The notes under the pieces: generated by a model
The model's input: the letters and a program-made list of their open reading frames with translations, nothing else
What the model was told of the DNA's origin: nothing
Database searches by the model: none
Program-made: the position numbers and the translations under genes
From: an uncultured Clostridia bacterium
GTDB taxonomy: Bacteria > Bacillota > Clostridia > Christensenellales > Borkfalkiaceae
Length of the DNA stretch: 42,433 bases
NCBI GenBank assembly: GCA_934249265.1
Contig: CAKQKQ010000006.1
Span: 1-42,433 of the forward strand
Reading direction: 5' to 3'
Part shown: piece after piece, positions 1-6,556 of the stretch
How the letters are laid out: each line of letters begins with the position of its first letter
Position numbering within the stretch: position 1 is the stretch's first letter

Positions 1-1
1 C

Positions 2-631
2 GAGGACGAACGCAACGATATAGACTCGCTTTCGGTAATTACAGAGCATATCAAAGAAAAGGAAACCCAGCAACGCAACGTATACGTAGGACTTGTCCAC
101 AGACTTGACAGAGTTACTGGCGGAGTAATGGTGTACGCCAAAAGCAGTAAAGCGGCGAGCAGACTTTCCGAACAAATGCAAACGGGCGGTTTCGAGAAAA
201 AATATCTCACCGTGCTTGTGGGCGAACCTAAAGAAGACAAGGCAACTTTGACCGACTATATGAAGAAAAACGCGGTAAACAACATGGTTTACGTTTGCGG
301 ACAATCGGTTGACGGCGCAAAATTTGCCGAACTCGAGTATAAAGTGCTCGAAAAGAAAAACGGACTTACGCTTACCGAAGTCAAGTTGCACACGGGCAGA
401 AGTCATCAAATTCGCGTGCAAATGAGCCACAGAAGCACCCCCGTTTACGGCGATATGCGTTATGGCGGGGAAAATGCAAGAAAGGGCAAAATCGCGCTTT
501 GGGCAACGAGTTTGGCGTTTAATCACCCCGTGTCTAAAGAAAGGCTCGTGTTTAAAATCGAGCCGCCCAAGGACGAAACGCCGTGGAATTTGTTTGATAT
601 TTCAAAATACGTCGACGTTTACGGAAATTAA
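2..631 (+). CDS. RluA-family RNA pseudouridine synthase (5' end outside window)
   Basis: This enzyme isomerises specific uridines in structured RNA (rRNA or tRNA) to pseudouridine. The reading frame is open from base 2, so the true start lies upstream and the N-terminal part is missing. The signature HRLDRVTGG contains the catalytic Asp of the RluA/RluD group. The later block LHTGRSHQIRVQMSH followed by VYGDMRYGG is the typical C-terminal motif of the same fold. About 209 residues are visible, against roughly 300 for whole RluD-type proteins. No S4 domain can be judged because the N-terminus is absent. A good terminator follows at 742. The exact RNA target (RluD, RluC or TruC-like) cannot be decided from this fragment. 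Confidence 0.9.
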   Translation, partial: EDERNDIDSLSVITEHIKEKETQQRNVYVGLVHRLDRVTGGVMVYAKSSKAASRLSEQMQTGGFEKKYLTVLVGEPKEDKATLTDYMKKNAVNNMVYVCGQSVDGAKFAELEYKVLEKKNGLTLTEVKLHTGRSHQIRVQMSHRSTPVYGDMRYGGENARKGKIALWATSLAFNHPVSKERLVFKIEPPKDETPWNLFDISKYVDVYGN

Positions 632-670
632 TAAGGCGTATTTTACGATTTGACTTATTAAATTAAAATT

Positions 671-703
671 CGACAGCATATCTCTTTAATAGAGATTATG
701 TCG
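671..703. other. imperfect stem-loop in convergent gap
   Basis: The arms CGA..CATA-TCTCT and AGAGA-TATG-TCG pair around a TTAAT loop, with one bulge on each side. The element lies between the pseudouridine synthase and the convergent MntP/YtaF-like gene. It has no T-run on the plus strand. On the minus strand it is followed by an AATTTTAATTT stretch, so it might be a weak terminator for the minus-strand gene. Confidence 0.35.
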
Positions 704-741
704 AAAAATCACGACAAAACATAAAAATTACAATTTAAAAG

Positions 742-775
742 CCGTACCTTTTAAAATTATCGGGTACGGTTTTTT
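742..775 (+). terminator. rho-independent terminator of the pseudouridine synthase gene
   Basis: The stem CCGTACC (742-748) pairs with GGTACGG (763-769) and is followed directly by six T. It lies about 110 bases after the stop codon at 629-631. Confidence 0.7.
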
Positions 776-821
776 AAATAAAGATTTTTGTTTTGATGTA
801 TTTAAGCGTAAGCGGTTGTGT

Positions 822-865
822 GTTGAAAAGTGCGGAAACGTAGAAGAGTTGAAAAGTGCGCAAAC
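822..865. repeat. short direct repeat, 18 nt with one mismatch
   Basis: GTTGAAAAGTGCGGAAAC at 822-839 recurs at 848-865 with one difference (GTTGAAAAGTGCGCAAAC). The pair is flanked by GGTTGTGTG and CAAACAACC, which can pair with one mismatch. It sits just past the 3' end of the minus-strand MntP/YtaF-like gene. The function is unknown. Confidence 0.45.
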
Positions 866-884
866 AACCATATGCGGTCGCACG

Positions 885-1412
885 TCAAAAAAGCGCGGAT
901 ATGGTTTTATATAATCCGAAAAAAAGTAAAATAATCGGAGCAAAAGTTTGCATGCGCAGTTTTGAAATACATTTGATTTTTGATAAAATTATTCCCGCCG
1001 AAACCGAAATTACGTGAAAAAGTGTGATTATTAACGGAATCAATATCGAAACGTAACCCATCAAAGTGAGCGAAAAATCGGCAGTCGCGCCGTCTATTCC
1101 CACTGCAAAACCGATAATAAGCGATTTTTTAAAAGACGAAATCGCTTTTTGAGTATCTTTTTTCGATTCGATTATGTTCGCTACAGCCACCGCAATTATT
1201 ATAAGTCCGCCCAAAACGGACAAATCGTAATTTATATGGCGGCAAATAAACGTGCCGGCAAAGTGAAAAGATAAGCACAAAATTAAAACCATCAAATTTA
1301 TTCCGATTATTATTTTGTGTTTTTGTTTTTCTTTAAAAGAGAGGGTAAAGCCGCACAAAAACGAGTCTATGCTTACGCTGAAAGCCGTTAAAAGAATAAA
1401 TAAAATTTTCAT
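885..1412 (-). CDS. MntP/YtaF-family integral membrane protein (putative cation exporter)
   Basis: This is a small, very hydrophobic protein of about 175 residues with five or six predicted membrane helices. Two internally similar segments carry acidic residues inside membrane helices: AFSVSIDSFLCG near the N-terminus and GFAVGIDGATADF in the second half. This is the duplicated pattern of the MntP (Mn2+ efflux) and YtaF (sporulation-associated) family. I place the start at 1412 (MKILFILL) because the in-frame codons further upstream encode no family sequence. They also lie in a region rich in hairpins and preceded by a promoter at 1614-1641. The gene is single and divergent from the secreted-protein gene at 1854. 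Mn2+ as substrate is inferred from the family only. The sequence cannot separate MntP from YtaF. Confidence 0.7.
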   Translation of the reverse strand: MKILFILLTAFSVSIDSFLCGFTLSFKEKQKHKIIIGINLMVLILCLSFHFAGTFICRHINYDLSVLGGLIIIAVAVANIIESKKDTQKAISSFKKSLIIGFAVGIDGATADFSLTLMGYVSILIPLIITLFHVISVSAGIILSKIKCISKLRMQTFAPIILLFFGLYKTISALF

Positions 1413-1535
1413 TAGTATATACCGATATTTTGTCAAAAGTATGCCGCCGCAAAATAGCGACGTCGTTAATATATAAAACAAGAAATCGGAAACTCGCTTG
1501 CAAGGGTTCAATTTCGCATTTTACATACTAAAAAG

Positions 1536-1599
1536 TGCAAAAACGACGCGTTTTTGCATAAGTCTGCAAGGACTTAAAAGATTTTGGCTTTAGCCAAAA
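1536..1599 (-). promoter_or_regulatory. three tandem stem-loops in the 5' leader of the MntP/YtaF-like gene
   Basis: Read on the minus strand from the predicted start site near 1607, the leader is about 195 nt long. It forms TTTTGGC-TAAA-GCCAAAA (1599-1582), AAGTC-CTTGCA-GACTT (1575-1560), and a perfect 10-bp hairpin TGCAAAAACG-CGT-CGTTTTTGCA (1558-1536) followed by CTTTTTAG. The last element resembles an intrinsic terminator inside the leader. A further CGTCGC/GCGGCG stem lies about 30 nt before the start codon. I do not recognise a known riboswitch class. The rest of the gene-free stretch 1413-1853 holds only the two divergent promoters. Confidence 0.45.
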
Positions 1600-1613
1600 G
1601 AGTTACTTCTTAT

Positions 1614-1641
1614 AGTATATATTATGAAAAAACGCCGTCAA
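1614..1641 (-). promoter_or_regulatory. sigma-A-type promoter for the MntP/YtaF-like gene
   Basis: On the minus strand, TTGACG (1641-1636) and TATACT (1619-1614) are separated by 16 bases. Transcription would begin near 1607 and run through the hairpin-rich leader. Confidence 0.7.
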
Positions 1642-1770
1642 AAGTTTTTTCAAATTTAATTTTTAGGCGTTTTTACTAAAGTAATAGGGCGGTTGCGAGT
1701 GCCGCAAACGGAGATATTTACGTTTTAACGGGATTATTTGACAAAATATCAAAAAAAATGAATTTTAGCA

Positions 1771-1799
1771 TTGACAAAAACCAATATATAGTATATAAT
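1771..1799 (+). promoter_or_regulatory. perfect consensus sigma-A promoter of the secreted-protein gene
   Basis: TTGACA (1771-1776) and TATAAT (1794-1799) are separated by exactly 17 bases. A TAGGC-TTAT-GCCTA hairpin (about 1815-1828) sits close to the expected 5' end of the mRNA. AGGAG (1840-1844) lies nine bases before the ATG at 1854. This is the strongest promoter in the window by eye. Confidence 0.9.
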
Positions 1800-1853
1800 A
1801 AAAAAAGTTATAAGTAGGCTTATGCCTATAAGCAATATTAGGAGTAATAATAA

Positions 1854-3752
1854 ATGAGAAGCACAAAATTTTATCGTTTATTAGTGGTATTAATTACCGT
1901 TTTGTTGCTGTCTACCGTTTCGTTTACTTTCGTTTATGCGGAAGAAGGCGGCGATACTCAGCCCGATTATTCGTTAAACGCAAGCGCGCTCTTTACGGGA
2001 GTAGAGGCTACGCTTGATACCGAAGGCACAACCGGTTTAAAAATGGCTTTTACCGACAGTGTTACGGCAAAGTTTGCAAATAAAGTAAGCATTAAAAACC
2101 TTTCGTTGAAATTCGCGTTTACCGAAGAAAACACTTTCGATAAATTGACTTTGTTTTATTCGATAACGTTTGGCGCAAACGACAACACGGTCAACTTCTA
2201 TGAAAACGAAAACGGCGCGTACAGTGCAAAACTCAACGACAACGAAGCGTGCGATATCGAAACTGCAGTTACGTACACTCTTTCGGTTGACGAAGCGGGC
2301 GCAATGGCTTTAAACGGAACTACGCTCGGTAACATCGTAGAACCCAAGGTTGACGCTGTAAACTTCAATATCACTTCTTCAAAGAGTTTTAATTTGACGC
2401 TTAAAGAATTAAACGGCGTAAACTTCCAAGTAGCCGAACTCACTAAAGATTTGACAGACCCCAAAATTATCGCGAATGGCTCGTTCTTCAATAGAACCGA
2501 AGCGGTTGCGGGTTACAACTACACGGTTGATTATACCGCATACGATTTGCTTTCTTCGGTAAAGACTAAAATCGAATACGTGAAAAAAGCAGATTACGAC
2601 GCAGATAATTCTATTGAGTGGAAAGAAACCGACGACGACAATAAAATTACTTTCAACGCATACGATTGCGATTTTATAGTAAGAATTACCGCTACAAACG
2701 GTGGAGATAAGTCTGTAAGGCTTGAAAAAGTGGTAAACGTAGTGAAGAATTCTAAAGAAGATTCTATCAGATACAACCTCACGAAAGAGCAATATCAAGA
2801 CTTCCAAAAAGAAGTATTAGAGGTATTGAAGACGGGTACTGAAGACGAACTCAGAATTAACTCTTCTTACAAAGTGCCTTCGCTTGAAGAAATTATTTCT
2901 TCCGATTATTTCGATTACAGCGCGCTTACGTTCAGAACGCACTATGCTTACAACGGCACAAGTTCTTATCAATCGACCACTTCGCTTACGTTCACTTTAA
3001 ACGCAACGGGTTCGTACGAATTCTACGTTACCGCTTACGATAAGTGCAAAACCGAATTTACGGTAGACACCGAAGAACTCACAAAGAAGACGGTTGACGA
3101 AATTTACGGCTGGTACGACGAAGAAGATAATCTCGTTTGCCCCGTATTCAAGTTTAACGTAAACAGCCTTGTCGCTCCCGAAATTACCGTAAACAGAGGT
3201 AACGGCGCAGACGGCTACGTCGGCACAAGTTATTCCGTAACCGATAAATTTACAGTAAAGGGCGGCAACGTAACCAAGACTTATAAACTTTACTATATGA
3301 CAAACGCTCAATACGACGCTTATAAATCGGCAAACGGTAAAGAACTCAACAAAGGTTCGTTCGATACCGATGCAGAGTATATGCAAGCGATAGAGCAACT
3401 TATCAGCGAAGGTAAAATAGTAGAGATTAAAACAGAAGATGGTAAAGACGCTCCCGTAGATTTGTTCGATTCTTCGAGAAGTGCGTTCACACCCGCAAAA
3501 TTCGGTCGTTATTACGTAAGACTCGACGTTTATGACGAAGGCGGAAACGACGCTGCAATGTCTTATGCAATCAACGTACAAAGGGCTAAATCTTCTGCAA
3601 CTTACGAAAAAACTCCTTTCTTCGAGGCAAACTGGCAGTCGTTTATTTTCCTCGGAATAGCAGTACTTTCGTTTATAGGTATTCTTATTCTTCTCTTTGT
3701 AAAACCGAAGGAAGAAGGCGAAGACGTTAAAGTTGCTAAAAATGCAGAATAA
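1854..3752 (+). CDS. secreted, C-terminally membrane-anchored protein of unknown function
   Basis: The 632-residue protein begins with a clear signal peptide (residues 1-29, likely cut after VYA). It ends with one membrane segment at about 597-616 and a short charged cytoplasmic tail (KPKEEGEDVKVAKNAE). The extracellular part is rich in Asn, Thr, Tyr and acidic residues. It contains stretches that look like beta-sandwich (Ig/cadherin-like) repeats, for example near residues 205-300 and 445-580. The first 180 residues could be a separate carbohydrate-binding-like beta fold. I recognise no enzyme motif and no LPXTG sorting signal, so anchoring is by the C-terminal helix. Transcription is probably monocistronic, between a perfect promoter and the terminator at 3771. 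The strong promoter suggests an abundant surface protein; its role is unknown. Confidence 0.85.
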   Translation: MRSTKFYRLLVVLITVLLLSTVSFTFVYAEEGGDTQPDYSLNASALFTGVEATLDTEGTTGLKMAFTDSVTAKFANKVSIKNLSLKFAFTEENTFDKLTLFYSITFGANDNTVNFYENENGAYSAKLNDNEACDIETAVTYTLSVDEAGAMALNGTTLGNIVEPKVDAVNFNITSSKSFNLTLKELNGVNFQVAELTKDLTDPKIIANGSFFNRTEAVAGYNYTVDYTAYDLLSSVKTKIEYVKKADYDADNSIEWKETDDDNKITFNAYDCDFIVRITATNGGDKSVRLEKVVNVVKNSKEDSIRYNLTKEQYQDFQKEVLEVLKTGTEDELRINSSYKVPSLEEIISSDYFDYSALTFRTHYAYNGTSSYQSTTSLTFTLNATGSYEFYVTAYDKCKTEFTVDTEELTKKTVDEIYGWYDEEDNLVCPVFKFNVNSLVAPEITVNRGNGADGYVGTSYSVTDKFTVKGGNVTKTYKLYYMTNAQYDAYKSANGKELNKGSFDTDAEYMQAIEQLISEGKIVEIKTEDGKDAPVDLFDSSRSAFTPAKFGRYYVRLDVYDEGGNDAAMSYAINVQRAKSSATYEKTPFFEANWQSFIFLGIAVLSFIGILILLFVKPKEEGEDVKVAKNAE

Positions 3753-3770
3753 TTAATAAAATTAATATAA

Positions 3771-3803
3771 AAAACAAGTCGCAAATTGCGGCTTGTTTTT
3801 TTT
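3771..3803 (+). terminator. rho-independent terminator of the secreted-protein gene
   Basis: The arms AACAAGTCGCA and TGCGGCTTGTT pair with one G-U and are followed by a run of T up to 3803. It starts about 20 bases after the stop codon. Confidence 0.9.
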
Positions 3804-3891
3804 GTATTTTTTGCGCTTGTTTTTTTGTGCTTTTGTAAAGTTATGTATGAAAATTTGCCTAATATACATAAAAATATAATTAAAAAGCATT

Positions 3892-4041
3892 GAAACAAAA
3901 CACATTGAAATATAAAAGGCAACGCAGTTTAAAGCGTGTTGAAAAAAGAAAACGACGTTGTTTAAAGTTTTGGAAACAAAATGGCAATGCAATTTTATTA
4001 AAGTAATAGAAATATAAAAGGCAACGCAGTTTAAAGCGTTG
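3892..4041. repeat. degenerate tandem repeat, about 34-bp period, four units plus a fragment
   Basis: Units start with GAAA at 3907, 3941, 3973 and 4009 (lengths 34, 32, 36 and about 33). A partial unit starts at 3892. Each unit has an A-rich part, then a GGCAACGC-like block, then GTTTAAAG or a variant. Units one and four are identical over 31 bases (3907-3937 and 4009-4039), while the middle two have diverged. The last unit forms the left arm of the terminator at 4017-4048. No open reading frame of convincing quality crosses the array. The gene-free gap 3753-4060 holds only this array and two terminators. Confidence 0.75.
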
Positions 4042-4048
4042 CCTTTTA
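4017..4048 (-). terminator. bidirectional-looking terminator after the helicase-loader gene
   Basis: A perfect 12-bp stem AAAAGGCAACGC / GCGTTGCCTTTT encloses an eight-base loop. On the minus strand it follows the stop codon of the gene at 4061 by a dozen bases and ends in TTTTATATTT. Confidence 0.85.
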
Positions 4049-4060
4049 TAGTATAATAAA

Positions 4061-4984
4061 TTATTTTTTTCTTAAATCGTCGCCGTTAAAGGGGATAACA
4101 GCGGTGTTTTTACCTGTTATTCGCGAGAAAATACGTTCGCCGTATCTTTGGTTAATTTCGGTAAGGCTTAGGTTTGTGGTGATGATAAATGCGTTGTCGA
4201 GAGAGTATCTTTGGTTGATTATCAAATTCAAACCATATAAAAACGCGTCGTTTTTCGGTTCTGTGCCGAGGTCGTCTATTACAAGTAAATCGCAATTAAT
4301 CAACAAATCGTATACGTATTGATTAGACGAGTCAAATTTATTTTTATTCAACAAAACTCTGAAAAGGTCGTAAGAATTGATAAAGACGTTTACTTGTTCG
4401 CGATTATTAAGTTTGTTTACTATCGCGCCCGCAAGATAGGTTTTTCCCGTACCCGATTTGCCCGTAAAAATCAAATTTTTTATTGACGTGGTGTCGAATT
4501 TATCGACGTAATCTTTTGCTATTTTATAAACGGATGCAAGTTGAGGAAGGTTGTCTAAAGTGCTGTTTGAAAAAGAAGGCAAGTTGTAATCGGAAATGCC
4601 GAGGTCTTTCAAAATTACGTCGTTAAGTTCTTTATAGCGGCATTTACACGCAATTCCGTTGACAAAACCCGTGTCATTGCACGTTTTACAGCGATATTTT
4701 GGCAAAAGGTCTTCTTTTGTAAAGCCGATTTTTTTGAGAACTTCGCTTTGTTTGTCTTGCAAAACCGAGCGTTCTTTTTTTAACTTTTCGACTTTTTTAG
4801 TGTCGCCGTTTGCGCTTGCTTTCGCGATTTCAAAACTAAAGCCGCGAAGTTTATTCGTTATTTCCCTATATTCGGGCAATTTTTCGGCTCTTTCAATGTT
4901 TAATTGAGCGTTGAGCATTGCTTCCGAACGATAGCGTATGTATCTGTTGTTTAAAATTTCGTTTATGTCTTTATCGTAAATCAT
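4061..4984 (-). CDS. DnaI/DnaC-like replicative helicase loader (AAA+ ATPase)
   Basis: Proteins of this family load the hexameric DnaB helicase onto DNA during initiation and restart. The 307-residue protein has an N-terminal helical part, then a zinc-binding cluster with Cys99, Cys102, Cys113 and Cys115 as in DnaI. An AAA+ domain follows, with Walker A GKSGTGKT (175-182) and Walker B LLVIDD (233-238). The C-terminal NQRYGERIFSRI stretch probably carries the sensor or arginine-finger residues. The length matches DnaI (about 310). The gene lies eight bases after the DnaD-type gene on the same strand. It has no clear Shine-Dalgarno sequence, which suggests translational coupling. The terminator at 4017-4048 ends the operon. 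The helicase partner is encoded at 15520. DnaC-like phage loaders are a less likely alternative given the context. Confidence 0.88.
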   Translation of the reverse strand: MIYDKDINEILNNRYIRYRSEAMLNAQLNIERAEKLPEYREITNKLRGFSFEIAKASANGDTKKVEKLKKERSVLQDKQSEVLKKIGFTKEDLLPKYRCKTCNDTGFVNGIACKCRYKELNDVILKDLGISDYNLPSFSNSTLDNLPQLASVYKIAKDYVDKFDTTSIKNLIFTGKSGTGKTYLAGAIVNKLNNREQVNVFINSYDLFRVLLNKNKFDSSNQYVYDLLINCDLLVIDDLGTEPKNDAFLYGLNLIINQRYSLDNAFIITTNLSLTEINQRYGERIFSRITGKNTAVIPFNGDDLRKK

Positions 4985-4992
4985 GGTCGTAA

Positions 4993-6417
4993 TTAAAATT
5001 TAAAGTCGTCTACGTTTATAAGAATTTTATCGAGTTCTTCTTTTGTATATTGTCTTTCGTTTTCAAATCTCATTCCGTTTTTATTAAAGTTGACGGGCGG
5101 AGCAGAGGTTTTTACTTGTTGCAAAGCGAACAAACCTTGCTGTTTCCAAGACGATAAAACGGCGTTCATATACGTAAAAGGGTTGTTTTTGTCGGTCGAA
5201 ATGCTTGCCGAATATTCGATTACGTCGTTATCAAACCCCCAATCGTACCAAGTTTGAAGTTGTTTTAAATCTCTTGTAGTGGGTTTGCGAACGATGCCCA
5301 AAGTGTTTAAAATTTGCTTTATAAACTTCTCGTTTTTGCCGAGCGTCTCGAAATAAAACGCCACTTGGTTTTGCGTAACGTGTCCTTCTTCGTAAAGTTG
5401 ATTTATAAAATCGTCCATTTTTTCGGGCGAATTATAGCCGTGTTTGTATAAAAACGTGGCGATATATTGAAGGGTATTTCCGTCGTAGCCTTTTTGCATC
5501 CAGTCGGATAAATAAGTGGAAATAAAGGTGTCGACCACTTGATATTTATGCCCGAGAGAGTTGCAGACTTGCTTTGCAAGGCTAATCAGAGACCTACGTT
5601 GTTCGAGATATGCGTCGATTTCTTTGCTCGATAAAAGGTTGTTTTCGTACAAATTGCGTATAAAACCGTTTAAATAGTTCATGTCCTTTTTCGAGGAAAT
5701 TTCGCAAATATGCAAAATTGTTTGAATCGAATATCCCAAATTTGTCCATTCTTGCAGTAATTCGCTGTCACGTACTTCGGGAGAGCGTTTTAAGCCGAGC
5801 GTAGACAAAATAGCGGAAACTTCCGATGATTTTTGGGTGTATTCGGACAATTCTTTTTCTATGCTTGCCATGTCGGTAATACCTTTTTCGGCAAATGATT
5901 TCGTCACTTTCGATATGTATTTATAAGATATATCCGAGCCTTTTTTATCCGCGCAATAATTGATTATCATAAGCAGTGCGTCGGGCTTTATATTGAAAGT
6001 TTCCATTAAGTCGTAATATTCGGCGTATTCGGCGGGAGTAATCATTCTCGACGGCAAAACCGCTTGAAGAGTTGCGCTGAAATCGGAATATTTTTCCGCT
6101 TTATACTTTCTCGGTTTGTTAAACTTGGGAATTTCAAGGTATTTTACCGTGAGCGGAGAGGAAGAAATTATAGAAACAAGGTCGAATTCTTGCCAATAAT
6201 AAAAACATTCTTCTACTTTTTCAAGGTCGAGATTTAAAGTATTTGCAAGGTCTTCCGCGGAAAAATCGTTTGAAACGTTTTGGCAAACGTACAACCCGTA
6301 AAGATAAACTTTTACCGCCACGGCCGGAGCGTCCGGCATATAGTCCTTGAAAAACGCGTTTTCAATGCTGGTAAAATTTATACCGGTAATTCCTTTGTAA
6401 TACGAACAAAATGCCAT
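4993..6417 (-). CDS. DnaD/DnaB-type primosome protein with several DnaD-like repeats
   Basis: The 474-residue protein starts with a winged-helix-like region (about residues 30-100) as in DnaD and DnaB of Bacillus. I then see up to four DnaD-C-like helical repeats near 130-190, 205-270, 285-355 and 370-435. The clearest two share the pattern LxTLGxxRxPxxRDxxxLxxW, then G[YF], then a conserved Ser-Lys/Asp-Lys stretch. Such proteins help open or remodel the origin and recruit the helicase with its loader. The length equals Bacillus DnaB (about 470), which has two such domains. AAGAGG lies eight bases before the ATG at 6417-6415. The C-terminal tail (about 440-474) is charged and probably disordered. 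Operon with the loader gene supports an initiation role; the exact ortholog (DnaB or DnaD) is uncertain, so no symbol is given. Confidence 0.8.
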   Translation of the reverse strand: MAFCSYYKGITGINFTSIENAFFKDYMPDAPAVAVKVYLYGLYVCQNVSNDFSAEDLANTLNLDLEKVEECFYYWQEFDLVSIISSSPLTVKYLEIPKFNKPRKYKAEKYSDFSATLQAVLPSRMITPAEYAEYYDLMETFNIKPDALLMIINYCADKKGSDISYKYISKVTKSFAEKGITDMASIEKELSEYTQKSSEVSAILSTLGLKRSPEVRDSELLQEWTNLGYSIQTILHICEISSKKDMNYLNGFIRNLYENNLLSSKEIDAYLEQRRSLISLAKQVCNSLGHKYQVVDTFISTYLSDWMQKGYDGNTLQYIATFLYKHGYNSPEKMDDFINQLYEEGHVTQNQVAFYFETLGKNEKFIKQILNTLGIVRKPTTRDLKQLQTWYDWGFDNDVIEYSASISTDKNNPFTYMNAVLSSWKQQGLFALQQVKTSAPPVNFNKNGMRFENERQYTKEELDKILINVDDFKF

Positions 6418-6431
6418 GGCAAAAACCTCTT

Positions 6432-6460
6432 TTGACTTGATTTATTTACTAAAATATATT
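6432..6460 (+). promoter_or_regulatory. promoter of sbcDC
   Basis: TTGACT (6432-6437) and TATATT (6455-6460) are 17 bases apart. The expected start is near 6467, giving a leader of about 90 bases that contains the short palindrome GAGATTTAAGTCTC (6485-6498). Confidence 0.6.
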
Positions 6461-6484
6461 ATTATATTATTATAGAAAAATCAA
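6456..6484 (-). promoter_or_regulatory. possible divergent promoter of the primosome operon
   Basis: On the minus strand, TTGATT (6484-6479) and TAATAT (6461-6456) are 17 bases apart. The -10 element coincides with that of the sbcDC promoter on the other strand. The match is weaker than the other promoters in the window. Confidence 0.35.
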
Positions 6485-6556
6485 GAGATTTAAGTCTCAA
6501 CTTCAAAAACTACAAAATATAGGGATTAAATTTATCTTTATATACAACGAGGAACA

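Noticed and set aside
728..943. minus-strand frame of 71 codons overlapping the MntP/YtaF-like gene
   Set aside because: No family-like sequence, overlaps a better gene, and includes a terminator and a direct repeat.
1413..1511. upstream extension of the MntP/YtaF-like protein by 33 residues
   Set aside because: The extra residues do not look like the family and lie in the leader. The promoter and hairpins also favour the start at 1412.
1413..1610. known Mn2+ riboswitch (yybP-ykoY)
   Set aside because: I could not find its conserved loops, so only an unassigned structured leader is claimed.
2997..3581. long minus-strand frame opposite the secreted-protein gene
   Set aside because: A shadow of the plus-strand gene with low-complexity, aromatic-rich translation and no ribosome binding site logic.
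3892..4041. CRISPR array
   Set aside because: Units are contiguous and degenerate, with no unique spacers between identical repeats, and no cas gene is in the window.
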